This document shows, in pieces, positions 1 to 9,873 of a stretch of DNA of 64,000 nt (position 1 is its first letter; each line of letters opens with the position of its first letter). The translations under genes and the position numbers were made by a program. The notes under the pieces are model-generated. The model was not told where the DNA came from. It made no database searches and worked only from the letters and a program-made list of their open reading frames with translations. Location: assembly GCA_963703655.1 (NCBI GenBank), contig CAVPFA010000006.1, positions 1 to 64,000 of the forward strand. The letters are read 5' to 3'. This stretch comes from CAVPFA01 sp963703655. GTDB taxonomy: Bacteria; Actinomycetota; Acidimicrobiia; Acidimicrobiales; Bog-793.

Positions 1-2804
1 TTGGGGTTGTCTCAGGCCTTGTTGAAGTGAGTTGACCAGGTGATGAGCCGGCCGGCGGGCCGGCGAAAGGCCACAGCGACGAGGAAGAGGAGGCGAAGTG
101 CGGGAGAAGCCGGCGATGATGCGCCTTGTCGGCCGGGAGGAGGGCGACTTCGGCGGCCAGGTGTTGGGGGAGGTGCGCGTTCAGGTGGGCGTGGCGACTG
201 GCGAATGCTGACTTCCGCACGGGTGGTGTCGATCCAACCTCGGCTCGATCCCGAGGGGCCTCGCTCGCGATGGCGCGGACCTCGTTGAGGCCGGAGGAGA
301 TGGTGAGCGAGGCCGAGCACTCGACGTCGGGACATTCACCAACCGTTGCCTTCTGCGACACATGGGGGGCGGGTTGAACCATTGGAGAAGCGATCTCCTC
401 ACCCCCCAGCCGAAAGCACGCATCTTGTACGGGTTGAGAGGATTTAGCTGTCACGTTTCAGGCACGCCCGCACGCACGTTATCCCTGGTCAGACGCTCAG
501 GCGCAAATCTACGAGCACCCACAACAGAACATACGTTCGCTCCCGATCGACGCCCGCCGCCAGCGTCCCTACGTACGTACGTGTTCGATTCATGTGTGCG
601 TCTTACCAGGTGAAACACGCATCTAGTGACACCCTAACTGTCATAACATTCGCCGCCGGCTGAGTCTCGCTGAGCCAGTTGTTTGGGGTTGTCTCAGGCC
701 TTGTTGAAGTGAGTTGACCAGGTGATGAGCCGGCCGGCGGGCCGGCGAAAGGCCACAGCGACGAGGAAGAGGAGGCGAAGTGCGGGAGAAGCCGGCGATG
801 ATGCGCCTTGTCGGCCGGGAGGAGGGCGACTTCGGCGGCCAGGTGTTGGGGGAGGTGCGCGTTCAGGTGGGCGCGGCGACTGGCGAATGCTGACTTCCGC
901 ACGGGTGGTGTCGATCCAACCTCGGCTCGATCCCGAGGGGCCTCGCTCGCGATGGCGTGGACCTCGTTGAGGCCGGAGGAGATGGTGAGCGAGGCCGAGC
1001 ACTCGACGTCGGGACATTCACCAACCGTTGCCTTCTGCGACACATGGGGGGCGGGTTGAACCATTGGAGAAGCGATCTCCTCACCCCCCAGCCGAAAGCA
1101 CGCATCTTGTACGGGTTGAGAGGATTTAGCTGTCACGTTTCAGGCACGCCCGCACGCACGTTATCCCTGGTCAGACGCTCAGGCGCAAATCTACGAGCAC
1201 CCACAACAGAACATACGTTCGCTCCCGATCGACGCCCGCCGCCAGCGTCCCTACGTACGTACGTGTTCGATTCATGTGTGCGTCTTACCAGGTGAAACAC
1301 GCATCTAGTGACACCCTAACTGTCATAACATTCGCCGCCGGCTGAGTCTCGCTGAGCCAGTTGTTTGGGGTTGTCTCAGGCCTTGTTGAAGTGAGTTGAC
1401 CAGGTGATGAGCCGGCCGGCGGGCCGGCGAAAGGCCACAGCGACGAGGAAGAGGAGGCGAAGTGCGGGAGAAGCCGGCGATGATGCGCCTTGTCGGCCGG
1501 GAGGAGGGCGACTTCGGCGGCCAGGTGTTGGGGGAGGTGCGCGTTCAGGTGGGCGCGGCGACTGGCGAATGCTGACTTCCGCACGGGTGGTGTCGATCCA
1601 ACCTCGGCTCGATCCCGAGGGGCCTCGCTCGCGATGGCGCGGACCTCGTTGAGGCCGGAGGAGATGGTGAGCGAGGCCGAGCACTCGACGTCGGGACATT
1701 CACCAACCGTTGCCTTCTGCGACACATGGGGGGCGGGTTGAACCATTGGAGAAGCGATCTCCTCACCCCCCAGCCGAAAGCACGCATCTTGTACGGGTTG
1801 AGAGGATTTAGCTGTCACGTTTCAGGCACGCCCGCACGCACGTTATCCCTGGTCAGACGCTCAGGCGCAAATCTACGAGCACCCACAACAGAACATACGT
1901 TCGCTCCCGATCGACGCCCGCCGCCAGCGTCCCTACGTACGTACGTGTTCGATTCATGTGTGCGTCTTACCAGGTGAAACACGCATCTAGTGACACCCTA
2001 ACTGTCATAACATTCGCCGCCGGCTGAGTCTCGCTGAGCCAGTTGTTTGGGGTTGTCTCAGGCCTTGTTGAAGTGAGTTGACCAGGTGATGAGCCGGCCG
2101 GCGGGCCGGCGAAAGGCCACAGCGACGAGGAAGAGGAGGCGAAGTGCGGGAGAAGCCGGCGATGATGCGCCTTGTCGGCCGGGAGGAGGGCGACTTCGGC
2201 GGCCAGGTGTTGGGGGAGGTGCGCGTTCAGGTGGGCGCGGCGACTGGCGAATGCTGACTTCCGCACGGGTGGTGTCGATCCAACCTCGGCTCGATCCCGA
2301 GGGGCCTCGCTCGCGATGGCGTGGACCTCGTTGAGGCCGGAGGAGATGGTGAGCGAGGCCGAGCACTCGACGTCGGGACATTCACCAACCGTTGCCTTCT
2401 GCGACACATGGGGGGCGGGTTGAACCATTGGAGAAGCGATCTCCTCACCCCCCAGCCGAAAGCACGCATCTTGTACGGGTTGAGAGGATTTAGCTGTCAC
2501 GTTTCAGGCACGCCCGCACGCACGTTATCCCTGGTCAGACGCTCAGGCGCAAATCTACGAGCACCCACAACAGAACATACGTTCGCTCCCGATCGACGCC
2601 CGCCGCCAGCGTCCCTACGTACGTACGTGTTCGATTCATGTGTGCGTCTTACCAGGTGAAACACGCATCTAGTGACACCCTAACTGTCATAACATTCGCC
2701 GCCGGCTGAGTCTCGCTGAGCCAGTTGTTTGGGGTTGTCTCAGGCCTTGTTGAAGTGAGTTGACCAGGTGATGAGCCGGCCGGCGGGCCGGCGAAAGGCC
2801 ACAG
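1..2804. repeat. 682-bp tandem repeat array: four full copies plus a partial fifth
   Basis: The same 682-bp unit occurs at 1-682, 683-1364, 1365-2046 and 2047-2728. A fifth copy is identical for 76 bp (2729-2804) and then diverges into the 5' end of an IS256-family transposase gene. Copies differ at very few positions: copies 1 and 3 have C, and copies 2 and 4 have T, in the GATGGCG(C/T)GGACC segment (about 276, 958, 1640, 2322). Copy 1 alone has T in GGGCGTGGCG near 190. Each unit carries a short stretch related to the start of the transposase at 2824 (GTGCGGGAGAAGCCGGC) and a TACGTACGTACG palindrome. Open frames inside the unit look like high-GC shadows, not genes. The array may extend left of the window. 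Confidence 0.95.
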
Positions 2805-2823
2805 GACAGGAAGGGGAGACAAA

Positions 2824-4105
2824 GTGCGGGAGAAGCCGGCGCAGATGCGCCTTGTCGGGCGGGAGGAGATGGTCGTAGGCATGAGGGAAGCGTGGGCAGC
2901 TGCCAAGGAGGGCCTCCTGGCCATGAGCGTGGCGGTCGGACTGAGGGTCCTGGTGGAGATGATGGAGGAGGAGCTGACGAGAAAGGTCGGCCCGAAGCAC
3001 GCCAAGCTCGCCGGAAGGCGCGGATCTCGTCACGCGTAGTGCTCCTGGTTCGGTTGTGCTCGGCGGGCGGAGGGTAAAGGTGCGTCGCCCACGGGCGAGG
3101 ACTTCTGAGGGTAGAGAGTTGCACCTCGAGACCTATAGCGACTTTTCCGATGACGACCAGCTCAGCGAGGTCGTGATGGAGCGAATGCTCGCTGGCCTCG
3201 CTACTCGGCGCCACCGTGTGGCCAATGAGCCGGTCGGAGAATCAGTCGATGCACAGGCGAGCGCCATGTCCCGCTCTGCGGTCTCGCGGCGCTTTGCTGC
3301 CCGCACCCGACGTGCACTCTACGAGATGATGGCCCGCGACCTGTCTGAGCTCGCAGTCGTCGCCTTGATGATCGACGGCGTCAGCTTCGCCGACCACTGC
3401 TGTGTGGTGGCGCTAGGCATCTGTGCCGATGGGACCAAGGTCCCCTTAGGGCTCTTACTCGGAGAGACTGAGAACAAGAAGGTCGTAACCGACCTGCTCA
3501 GAGATCTCGTGCGTCGGGGGCTGAGGGCAGATTCCGGCCTGCTCGTCGTTATCGACGGTGCGAAGGCCCTCGACACGGCCGTCCGCGCCGTCTTCGGCTC
3601 AGTTGCCCTCATCCAACGTTGCGGCGTGCACAAAAGGAAAAATGTGGCTTCCCATCTGCCAAAAGAAGAGCAGAAATGGGTGGACCGTCGCCTCGTCAAG
3701 GCGTTCAATGACCCGAATCCTTCAACCGGGCTCAGGTCGGCAGAGAATCTCGCTCGGGACCTCGAGTCGCGCTGGCCCGATGCCGCCGCGAGTGTGCGAG
3801 AAGGCCTCGAGGACATGTTCACGATCAGACGCCTGAAGGTCTCCGATCGCCTCGCTCGAAGCCTCGGCTGTACGAACGCGATCGAATCCATGATCTCGGT
3901 GGCGAGGGACACCACCCGAAACGTAAAGCGGTGGCGAGACGCCGAGATGGTAAAGCGCTGGGCAGCAGCCGGCATGATGAACGCCGAGCGCAGCTTCCAC
4001 AGGGTAAAGGGATGTAGCGACATGGCCACGCTTGTCACTGGACTTGCCCGCCACGCAGCGCGTCACTCCTCAGACCGAGACCGCAGAGTCGGTGTAAAGT
4101 CTTAG
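2824..4105 (+). pseudogene. IS256-family (mutator-type) transposase, split by a single-base frameshift
   Basis: The N-terminal part (GTG start at 2824) reads as an IS256 N-terminus and stops at 3039. The remainder continues in the next frame from about 3040 to 4105. Joining them near CACGCGTAGT (3031-3040) restores the family pattern of GPKH, an RHG-like motif, SVVLGGR and RRPRAR. DDE catalytic residues are visible in the second part: D in LMIDGVSF, D in VVIDGAKAL and E in TNAIESMIS. The QRCGVHKRKNV motif is also typical. Rejoined length is about 425 residues, normal for the family. The frameshift could be a sequencing error, decay or programmed shifting. No inverted-repeat ends could be fixed, so element boundaries are not given. 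The 5' end lies inside the last copy of the tandem array. Confidence 0.85.
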
Positions 4106-4269
4106 CCGCCAGCTGATTCGGACGCTCCCTATGCGCACAGCATGCACAGGGACCTGACTGCCGACGGAATCGCGTTGTAAGCGAAAGCCGCGACCGCCCG
4201 ATCGTCGGGTTGAGCGGCCTCGGAAACGAACAGCGGTGCTGACCTAGCGAGGTCCCTCCAAGGGCAACG
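4106..4269. other. Short non-coding stretch downstream of the transposase
   Basis: About 160 bp between the transposase stop and the YCII-like relic. It should contain the right end of the IS element, but no convincing match to a left inverted repeat was found by eye. The minus-strand YCII frame reads on into it without a stop, which suggests the native 3' end of that gene was altered when the IS arrived. Confidence 0.4.
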
Positions 4270-4644
4270 TCATTGACTGGGCGAGGGCGAAAGGGTCTCA
4301 GCTCCCCTTGGGCTAATCCTTCGGCGATTGCCGGGTCGTCGTTCATTACGTCCCTGGCCGACTGCTCGTCGCCGACCTCGAACACAACCACTCCTGTGTT
4401 CGTCTTGCCGAGGGTAGGTCCCGCCAAGATCAGAACGCCGTCGGACACCAGTTGCTGGAGCCGGGAAAAGTGGTCGAACCTTGTCCGCATGGCAAGCGAG
4501 CCGGGCGACGACGACGGCCTGGCCTCGCCGTGGCAGGAACACAGCCGTGTTCCGTACCCGATCACCGCCAGCACCATTGAGGAAGCCTTCACCTATGGCT
4601 TCATGACCGGCTGGATTGAGAAGGTCAATCCCTAAAGCCGCCAA
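4270..4644 (-). pseudogene. YCII-family protein relic, frameshifted
   Basis: The minus strand encodes a recognisable YCII-related domain, with DGVLILAGPTLG, TGVVVFEV and a DDPAIAEGL-GELRPFR ending. These match the ferredoxin-like YCII family of small stand-alone proteins of about 90-120 residues. The first part of the fold (VRNTAVFLP through HADKVR) lies in a different frame, and the two frames join near 4465-4480. The gene therefore carries one indel. In the domain frame translation runs past the usual family end to 4035, so the native stop seems lost next to the IS. It overlaps the preceding small gene (4625-4822) by about 20 bp, as in a compact operon. Function is not known; YCII proteins are often of unassigned enzymatic role. 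Confidence 0.6.
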
Positions 4645-4822
4645 TCACGTACAGGCCGCTGTCGAGTACACACTCACAGCTACCGACGATGCAGTGATAC
4701 TCACCCCGCCAAGTCTCGCCATCTGCATCAGGTACGAAGACATGATGTTCAAAAGGATGCTCACAGTAGCAAGGATCTTCCTCACACCCGAGAGCGACCG
4801 CTGGATGATCGGCTGCGCTCAT
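4625..4822 (-). CDS. Small Cys/His-containing hypothetical protein
   Basis: A 65-residue product, acidic, with the cluster CEEDPCYCEHPFEHH near its N-terminus and a later CIVGSCEC. Spaced cysteines and histidines suggest a small metal-binding module, but no family was recognised. Its start codon overlaps the stop of the upstream gene (ATGA at 4819-4822), which supports both as real, translationally coupled genes of the integrative element. Confidence 0.5.
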   Translation of the reverse strand: MSAADHPAVALGCEEDPCYCEHPFEHHVFVPDADGETWRGEYHCIVGSCECVLDSGLYVIGGFRD

Positions 4823-5043
4823 GATGCCCGCACCCTTAGTAGTAGCTGCTGCCCTTCATCGACACCTGTCCTGCCCGACGAGTACATGGCCCAGTGTCGG
4901 TAGCATACGTATGCCCAACGGCCGCCGACCTTGCTGAGGCACGCAATGAACTCCGCAGGCTTGCCGGTGCCGCAGACTTCACACGGCGGGATCTCATCAA
5001 CCGCAACGGCATGACCAGGAACCGGCGCTGTGTATTTACGCAT
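4819..5043 (-). CDS. Small zinc-binding-like hypothetical protein
   Basis: The ATG at 5043 gives 74 residues starting MRKYTAPVPG. A CEVCG motif, a later IACLSK and then VCYRHWAMY suggest a Cys/His metal site of the kind common in phage and element-encoded small proteins. An upstream in-frame start exists, but it would overlap the integrase reading frame much more, so the inner ATG is preferred. It overlaps the integrase end by 8 bp and couples by ATGA to the next small gene. No function can be assigned. Confidence 0.5.
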   Translation of the reverse strand: MRKYTAPVPGHAVAVDEIPPCEVCGTGKPAEFIACLSKVGGRWAYVCYRHWAMYSSGRTGVDEGQQLLLRVRAS

Positions 5044-6464
5044 TGGTGATGCTCCGACCAAGGGGACTGTCAAGGATTGCCCGCAAGTCTGCCGGGTCCA
5101 TGCCCTCACCCTCGAACTCGACTGTATAGAGATTGCCAAACTCATCTATGGCCGCACCTTCGTTCGCCTCAAGGGCTCGCTCAGTCAAATAAGGATCGGC
5201 TTCCACTCCCGTCGAGGCAACGACACCGCCAGAGCCACCCGCTGCAACTGCAAAGATCGGCAAGGCTGCTTCGATTGCTGCCGCCAGGTCCGGTTTGGGC
5301 AGTGCCGTGGCATAGACCTTAAGAGTCGTGTATGGGGTCGAGTGACCGAGTAGCGCCGCCACCTGTACAGCGTCCATCCCCGACCGCAGGAGAAGCGATG
5401 CATAAGCGTGGCGCATATCGTGCAAGCGGACCTGAGGGTGACCGGCATGGGTGGCAAGCGCCCGGAATCGTGTCGTCATCCGGTTCAGACTCAAACTCTG
5501 ACGGCCATCCCCATCGCCGAGTACGTAGACCGCACCCGGTCCCTGCCGTTGCTGCTGGGCGTGAAGGTCATCCCAAAGCCCGTTGACAATGGGCACAACA
5601 CGCTTTGACTTGGCAGTCTTAGTGCCCTTCTCAACCTCGCCATTGGGGGACTGAGCGACACTGCGGGTGATGCGAATGGTGCCAGCCGTCATATCCACGT
5701 CACTCCACCGCAAGGCGGCTAGCTCGCCACGGCGGGCACCAGTTGAGGCTGCAAGGTGGACCATCAGCCGATGGGATCGGATACCGTTCCGACCCTTAAG
5801 GTCCGCCGTGTCCGCCGCTTCTACGATGGCTAACAGGGCCGAGTCATTAGGGGTCGTGGCGTCCCGCTCAACCGCCCGAGGCTGACGCACGTTGCGGGCC
5901 GGGTTAGTGAAGCGGCCAGGGTACTGACGCTCGCCGAAGTTGAGGATGGTGTTAATGACCCTGGTGGTAGTTGCGAACAGTTGTCACGGACACCTGTGAA
6001 ACCCAGGCGTAATAAGCGTTTTCTAGGTCTCTGACTGTGAGGTCCACGACCTGGATGTGCCCAAAGGTCGGAAGAATGCGGGTGTTTAGCTTCTTCACTT
6101 CTTCAAGGAGAGCCTTCGGGCTGCCACCATCGGCACGACGGCGAGCTAGCCACTCGATTGCAAGCTCTCCAAAGGTGAGCGTGAAAGGTGCTCCTGCTGC
6201 TAGCCGGTCCTGGGCACCACGAATGTCAGGCACCACCTGACGCAGTACGAGCGCCCTAGCTTCAGATTCCGACTTTGCCGCCACGACTCGGCCAACTGCC
6301 CGACCGAGAGCCTTGTCGTATAGCTGGACACGGTACTTGCCAGGGACGACCTTCCCCTTAACCTTGTAGGGCTTCACGCTCCCGCCGCCCCATCCGCCTT
6401 TGCCATTTCTACCCCTTCCAACCGGCACTACTGGCGGGGAGAATCTTAGCAGGAGACTTAGCAC
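5036..6464 (-). pseudogene. Tyrosine recombinase (integrase) of a tRNA-targeted element, frameshifted
   Basis: The N-terminal part (to 5952) holds an arm-binding-like segment (GKYRVQLYDK) and a SAM-like core-binding domain (FGELAIEWLARRR to LENAYYAWV). The C-terminal part (5890 to 5036) holds the catalytic domain: R in TGARRGELAALRW, H-x-x-R in LHDMRHAYAS, H in LLGHS and the nucleophile Y in VYATAL. The frames join if one base is removed from a three-base C run at 5960-5962, giving a continuous NYHQ-VINTILNFG. Rejoined it is about 460 residues, normal for actinobacterial element integrases. It lies directly beside a truncated tRNA-Leu gene, as expected for an element that uses tRNA as attachment site. 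Whether the indel is real or a sequencing error is open. Confidence 0.85.
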
Positions 6465-6500
6465 GACCAGTCACGGAGGCATCGTTTGAGCAGGTCACGG

Positions 6501-6555
6501 GGCACTCAGACAACGGCTTTTGAGGCCGCCGCGTCTGCCATTCCGCCATCCGGGC
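6501..6555 (-). tRNA. tRNA-Leu(CAA), 5' portion only (truncated; likely attachment site)
   Basis: Reading leftwards from 6555, the acceptor strand GCCCGGA is followed by the D arm (TGGCGGAATGGCAGAC) and an anticodon arm with stem GCGGC/GCCGT and loop CTCAAAA, giving anticodon CAA. Similarity stops in the variable arm. No T-arm (GGTTCRA) and no TCCGGGC acceptor complement follow. The missing 3' half starts exactly where the integrase-bearing DNA begins, so this is best read as a tRNA gene cut by integration or by later deletion. It is unlikely to be functional. Confidence 0.7.
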
Positions 6556-6622
6556 CGCTGCAGGCGAGCGTAGCTGGCCAGGTGCGCACCGGGCGCCCTC
6601 CGGACCTGCAAACCTGAAGGTG

Positions 6623-8849
6623 ATGGCCCAGTCCCTTGCGAAAACGGTAGACCAGGCCGTCCGCCACGAGATGCGGGGCGCACTTCGCCCATCTGAGCTG
6701 GCGGAAGCCGCCGTCCTCGGCGACCTTGCGCTCGTGCTCGAGGTGCTCGGCTGGTTCGTGCCCCTTGTCGGCACGGTGTTTCAGGGCCTGGCGATCGTTC
6801 CCTTCGCAGCGCTCGCCGCTCGCCAACGTGCGCGGACTGCGGTGGTGGCGATCTTCGCGGCGGGATCGGTGTCGTTTCTGGTCGGGGGAGTCGGGATCGT
6901 GCTCCAGACGGCCATCGCCGGCACACTCGGTCTCGCTGTCGGGACGGCCTACCGCCGGCGCTGGAGATCCGGCGCCGCGGTACTGATCGCCACGGTCACG
7001 ACGGGGATCCCCCTGGCAGCGATCTCAGTCGGGGCCGAGGCGCTTTCCCCGGGGCTCCGACGCCTCGCGTTCGCCCAGATCGGGATTTTGTGGCGGGACG
7101 TGCGCGCGGTGCTCAGGCTGCTGCGATTCAACTCTTTGGCATCGAAGGGTGACCAGGCTCTCCGATGGATCACCGACCATTGGTGGCTGACGGTGCCGCT
7201 GTTCGAGCTCTTCGCCGTCGTGCTCGCCGCGGCGCTCTGCGCCCGCTACCTCTGGCCCCTCTTGGTGCGTCTCGAGCGCGACTCGCCCGCCCCTGCTGAT
7301 CCGCCGGGCCGGCCGGACGCGATCGGCCTTCGTCGTTCCAGGTCTGCCCCGGGCACGGGCTCGGCGGCCGAGGGAGGCCGCCTTCCAGATCCGGCGCCGG
7401 TCCCCGTCGAGCTCGACCGGGTCTCCTACCAGTATCCCGGAACCAACGCCTGGGCCGTGGCGGAGGTCTCGCTCAACGTCGCCCCCGGGTCGTTTCTTGC
7501 TCTCGTCGGCCCGAACGGCTCGGGGAAGTCGACGCTTGTCCGTCTGCTCGCCGGCCGCTTGTCGCCGACGCTCGGGACGGTGCGCCGGGCGGGCGATCCG
7601 GGACTTGGTGTGCCCGGCGGTACCTCCATGATCTTCCAGAGGCCCGAGAGCCAGGTGCTCGGGGTGCGCGCGCGACGACGTGGTGTGGGGGCTGCCTCCT
7701 CTGCCGCGGACCGACGTCGGGGCCCTGCTCGGCCGGGTGGGACTGGCCGGTTTCGAGGAACGCGAGACGGCGGGCTTGTCGGGCGGGGAGCTGCAGCGGC
7801 TGGCGATCGCTGCCTCCTTGGCACGCAATCCCAGGCTGCTCATCTCCGACGAGGCGACGGCGATGATCGACGGGCCGGGGCGAGCCGAGGTCGTCGCGCT
7901 TCTCGAGTCCCTCGCCTCGTCGGGTATCACCGTCGTGCACGTCACCCACCGCCCGGCCGAGGCGGCAAAGGCCGACACGGCGATACTCATGCTCGCCGGC
8001 CGGGTGATCCCGTCTTCATTGGCGGCGCGATCTTCCACAGCGACACGACCGAGTGAAACGACCTCATTCACCGCAAGGCACCTGCCAGGCGCACCAGGGG
8101 CGGCGTTCGGCCCCGCGGCCACCCCGCTAGATGGGCTGTGGGCCTGGTCCCCGGTGCCTTCACGATCGGTGCCTCCGCGATCGGTGCCTCCGCGATCTTT
8201 TCTTCGAGTGCGCGAGCTCGGTTACGTCTACGCCAACGGCACCCCATGGGCCCGTCGCGCTCTGGAAGGCGTCGATCTCGATGTCGCCCGGGGTGAGGGA
8301 CTCGTGGTCACCGGGGACAACGGATCGGGCAAATCGACGCTTGCATGGATACTGGCCGGCCTCAGCTTGCCTACCGAGGGCGAAGCGCTGCTCGACGGCG
8401 AGACCATCGTCGCCGGTACCGGTGCGGTGGGCATCTCGTTCCAGCATGCCCGCCTCCAGCTGATTCGCCCGACAGTGCTGTCCGACGTCGCCTACGGCGC
8501 CGACGAGGACCGTGCCGCCTCTGCTCTGTCGTCAGTCGGGCTGGATCCCGTGACGATGGGGCCGAGGCGGGTCGACGAGCTGTCCGGTGGGGAGCAGCGA
8601 CGCGTCGCGCTGGCGGGGCTGCTTGTTCGCGATCCGCTTCTGCTCGTGCTCGACGAGCCCTACGCCGGACTGGACGACGAGGCGAGAGTTGGCCTTGCTG
8701 TGATCCTGGCGAGGTTGCGCGACGAGCGCGACATAGCGACTGTCGTCGTCTCGCACGATCTCGACAACGCCGAGCTGCTCGGCGACCGGCTCGTCATCCT
8801 CGAAGCCGGGCGAGTGGCGGGCGAAGAGATGCTTGGGACCAGGACATGA
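6623..8849 (+). pseudogene. ECF-type transporter: DUF2232-like membrane domain fused to two ABC ATPases, with one frameshift
   Basis: The first about 220 residues are hydrophobic with several membrane segments and resemble DUF2232/YybS-like proteins, proposed substrate-binding (S) components. Two ABC ATPase domains follow. The first has GPNGSGKST, Q-loop IFQRPE, signature LSGGELQRLAIA and Walker B LLISDEAT. The second has GDNGSGKST, signature LSGGEQRRVALAG and LLLVLDEPYAGLD. A +1 frameshift near 7665-7674 (in GTGCGCGCGCGACGAC) separates the first Walker A from its signature; removing one base rejoins them. The next gene is EcfT (ATGA overlap), so S, A, A' and T functions form one unit. Substrate cannot be told. 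ATG 6623 or the preceding GTG 6620 could be the start. Confidence 0.75.
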
Positions 8850-9718
8850 CGATGACCGGTCGCCGACGCGCCGATGGAGCCCTGGATGGTGTCGACCAGG
8901 CGAGAGACCCGGACCGCCGCCGCTCGCGTGGACGCAACCTCAGGCTCGGCGAGATCCACGTCCTTCGCTTCGTGCCGGGCTCGAGCCCGCTCCACCGCAT
9001 GTGGGCGGGCACCAAGCTCGTCACCCTGGTTCTGGTCTCGATCGGGCTGCTTCTCTGGCCGTCGTGGAGGTCGGTCGGCATCATGGGCGCCTTGGTTCTC
9101 ATCGCGTTCCTCTCCGCACGCCTCCCGCGGGGGATCAGCCCGAGACTCCCGTGGTGGCTTGGCGGCGTCCTGCTGGTCGGCGTCGTCCTCGCGCTCGTCG
9201 CCGGTGGTCGGCCGGAGGCTCACCTCGGGTCGCTGAGGGTGGGACTCGGCGGGCTCGACAACTTCGCGCGCTTTTCGATGGTCGGCATCGACGTGCTGGC
9301 GGGCGCCGCCCTGCTCGCCTGGACGACCCCTCTGGCTGACCTGTCGCCGGCTCTCGGGCGCCTCCTCGGTCCGCTGCGCCGTTTCCGCGTGCCGGTTGAC
9401 GAGCTCGTCGGTGCGATCGCTCTCTCCATCCGGTGCCTTCCCCTGCTCCTCGAGGAGGTACGTGTGCTGAGGGCGGCTCGGAGGGCCCGACGGCCGGCCA
9501 ACCCTCGCTCGTTCCGGGAGCTCGGCGATGAGGCCGTCGAGATGGTCTTCGGAGCCCTTGCCAATGCGATCCGGCGGGCACGTGAGGTGGCCGAGGCGAT
9601 CGAAGCCAGAGGCGGCGTGCCTACTGTTGCTCCCGAGACCCACCCCTTCACGAGCGTCGACACGCTTGCGCTGGCGGTGAGCGTGGTGGCCGTGACTGCA
9701 ATGGTCCTTCTTCGCTGA
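8846..9718 (+). CDS. ecfT: ECF transporter transmembrane component EcfT
   Basis: A 290-residue membrane protein whose ATG overlaps the stop of the ATPase gene (ATGA, 8846-8849). Hydrophobic segments cover roughly residues 60-130 and 265-290. Cytoplasmic coupling motifs of the CbiQ/EcfT family are present: RAARRARRP, and the later EARGG, which carries the A-R-G element that contacts the ATPases. Like other EcfT proteins it should link the S component to the ATPase pair and drive toppling of the vitamin- or metal-binding subunit. Its coupling to the DUF2232-ATPase-ATPase gene supports a complete energy-coupling module at this locus. Confidence 0.88.
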   Translation: MTMTGRRRADGALDGVDQARDPDRRRSRGRNLRLGEIHVLRFVPGSSPLHRMWAGTKLVTLVLVSIGLLLWPSWRSVGIMGALVLIAFLSARLPRGISPRLPWWLGGVLLVGVVLALVAGGRPEAHLGSLRVGLGGLDNFARFSMVGIDVLAGAALLAWTTPLADLSPALGRLLGPLRRFRVPVDELVGAIALSIRCLPLLLEEVRVLRAARRARRPANPRSFRELGDEAVEMVFGALANAIRRAREVAEAIEARGGVPTVAPETHPFTSVDTLALAVSVVAVTAMVLLR

Positions 9719-9834
9719 CGGTGGGGCTTTGGGGGCGCCGATGGCACCGCTATACGCGCGTCCGGGAGCGGGGGCGTTCCGGTCGCCGGGCCGCCCCGCC
9801 GCCGGCCGCGGACTGTTCCGCCGTGCAACGGCCC

Positions 9835-9872
9835 GATCGTGGACTTGTGGCGCCTGATCGTAGACTTGTGCC
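9835..9872 (+). promoter_or_regulatory. 22-bp direct repeat with a predicted leaderless promoter
   Basis: GATCGT(G/A)GACTTGTG occurs at 9835-9849 and 9857-9871, 22 bp apart. The second copy contains TAGACT (9861-9866), a good actinobacterial -10 box, ending 7 nt before the ATG at 9874. That spacing predicts transcription starting at the start codon itself. The repeat may be a binding site or a duplicated promoter. Confidence 0.45.
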
Positions 9873-9873
9873 A

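Noticed and set aside
1..2659. Several open frames on both strands within each 682-bp unit, the longest 177 codons
   Set aside because: They overlap one another on both strands, are Arg/Pro/Ser-rich without motifs, and arise from high GC content. Only the short IS256-like start is meaningful.
1..2804. Tandem array as a CRISPR
   Set aside because: Units are 682 bp and identical throughout, without short repeats separated by unique spacers.
6506..6826. Minus-strand frame ending MADAAASKAVV
   Set aside because: The ending is the translation of the tRNA-Leu sequence, a common false gene in databases.
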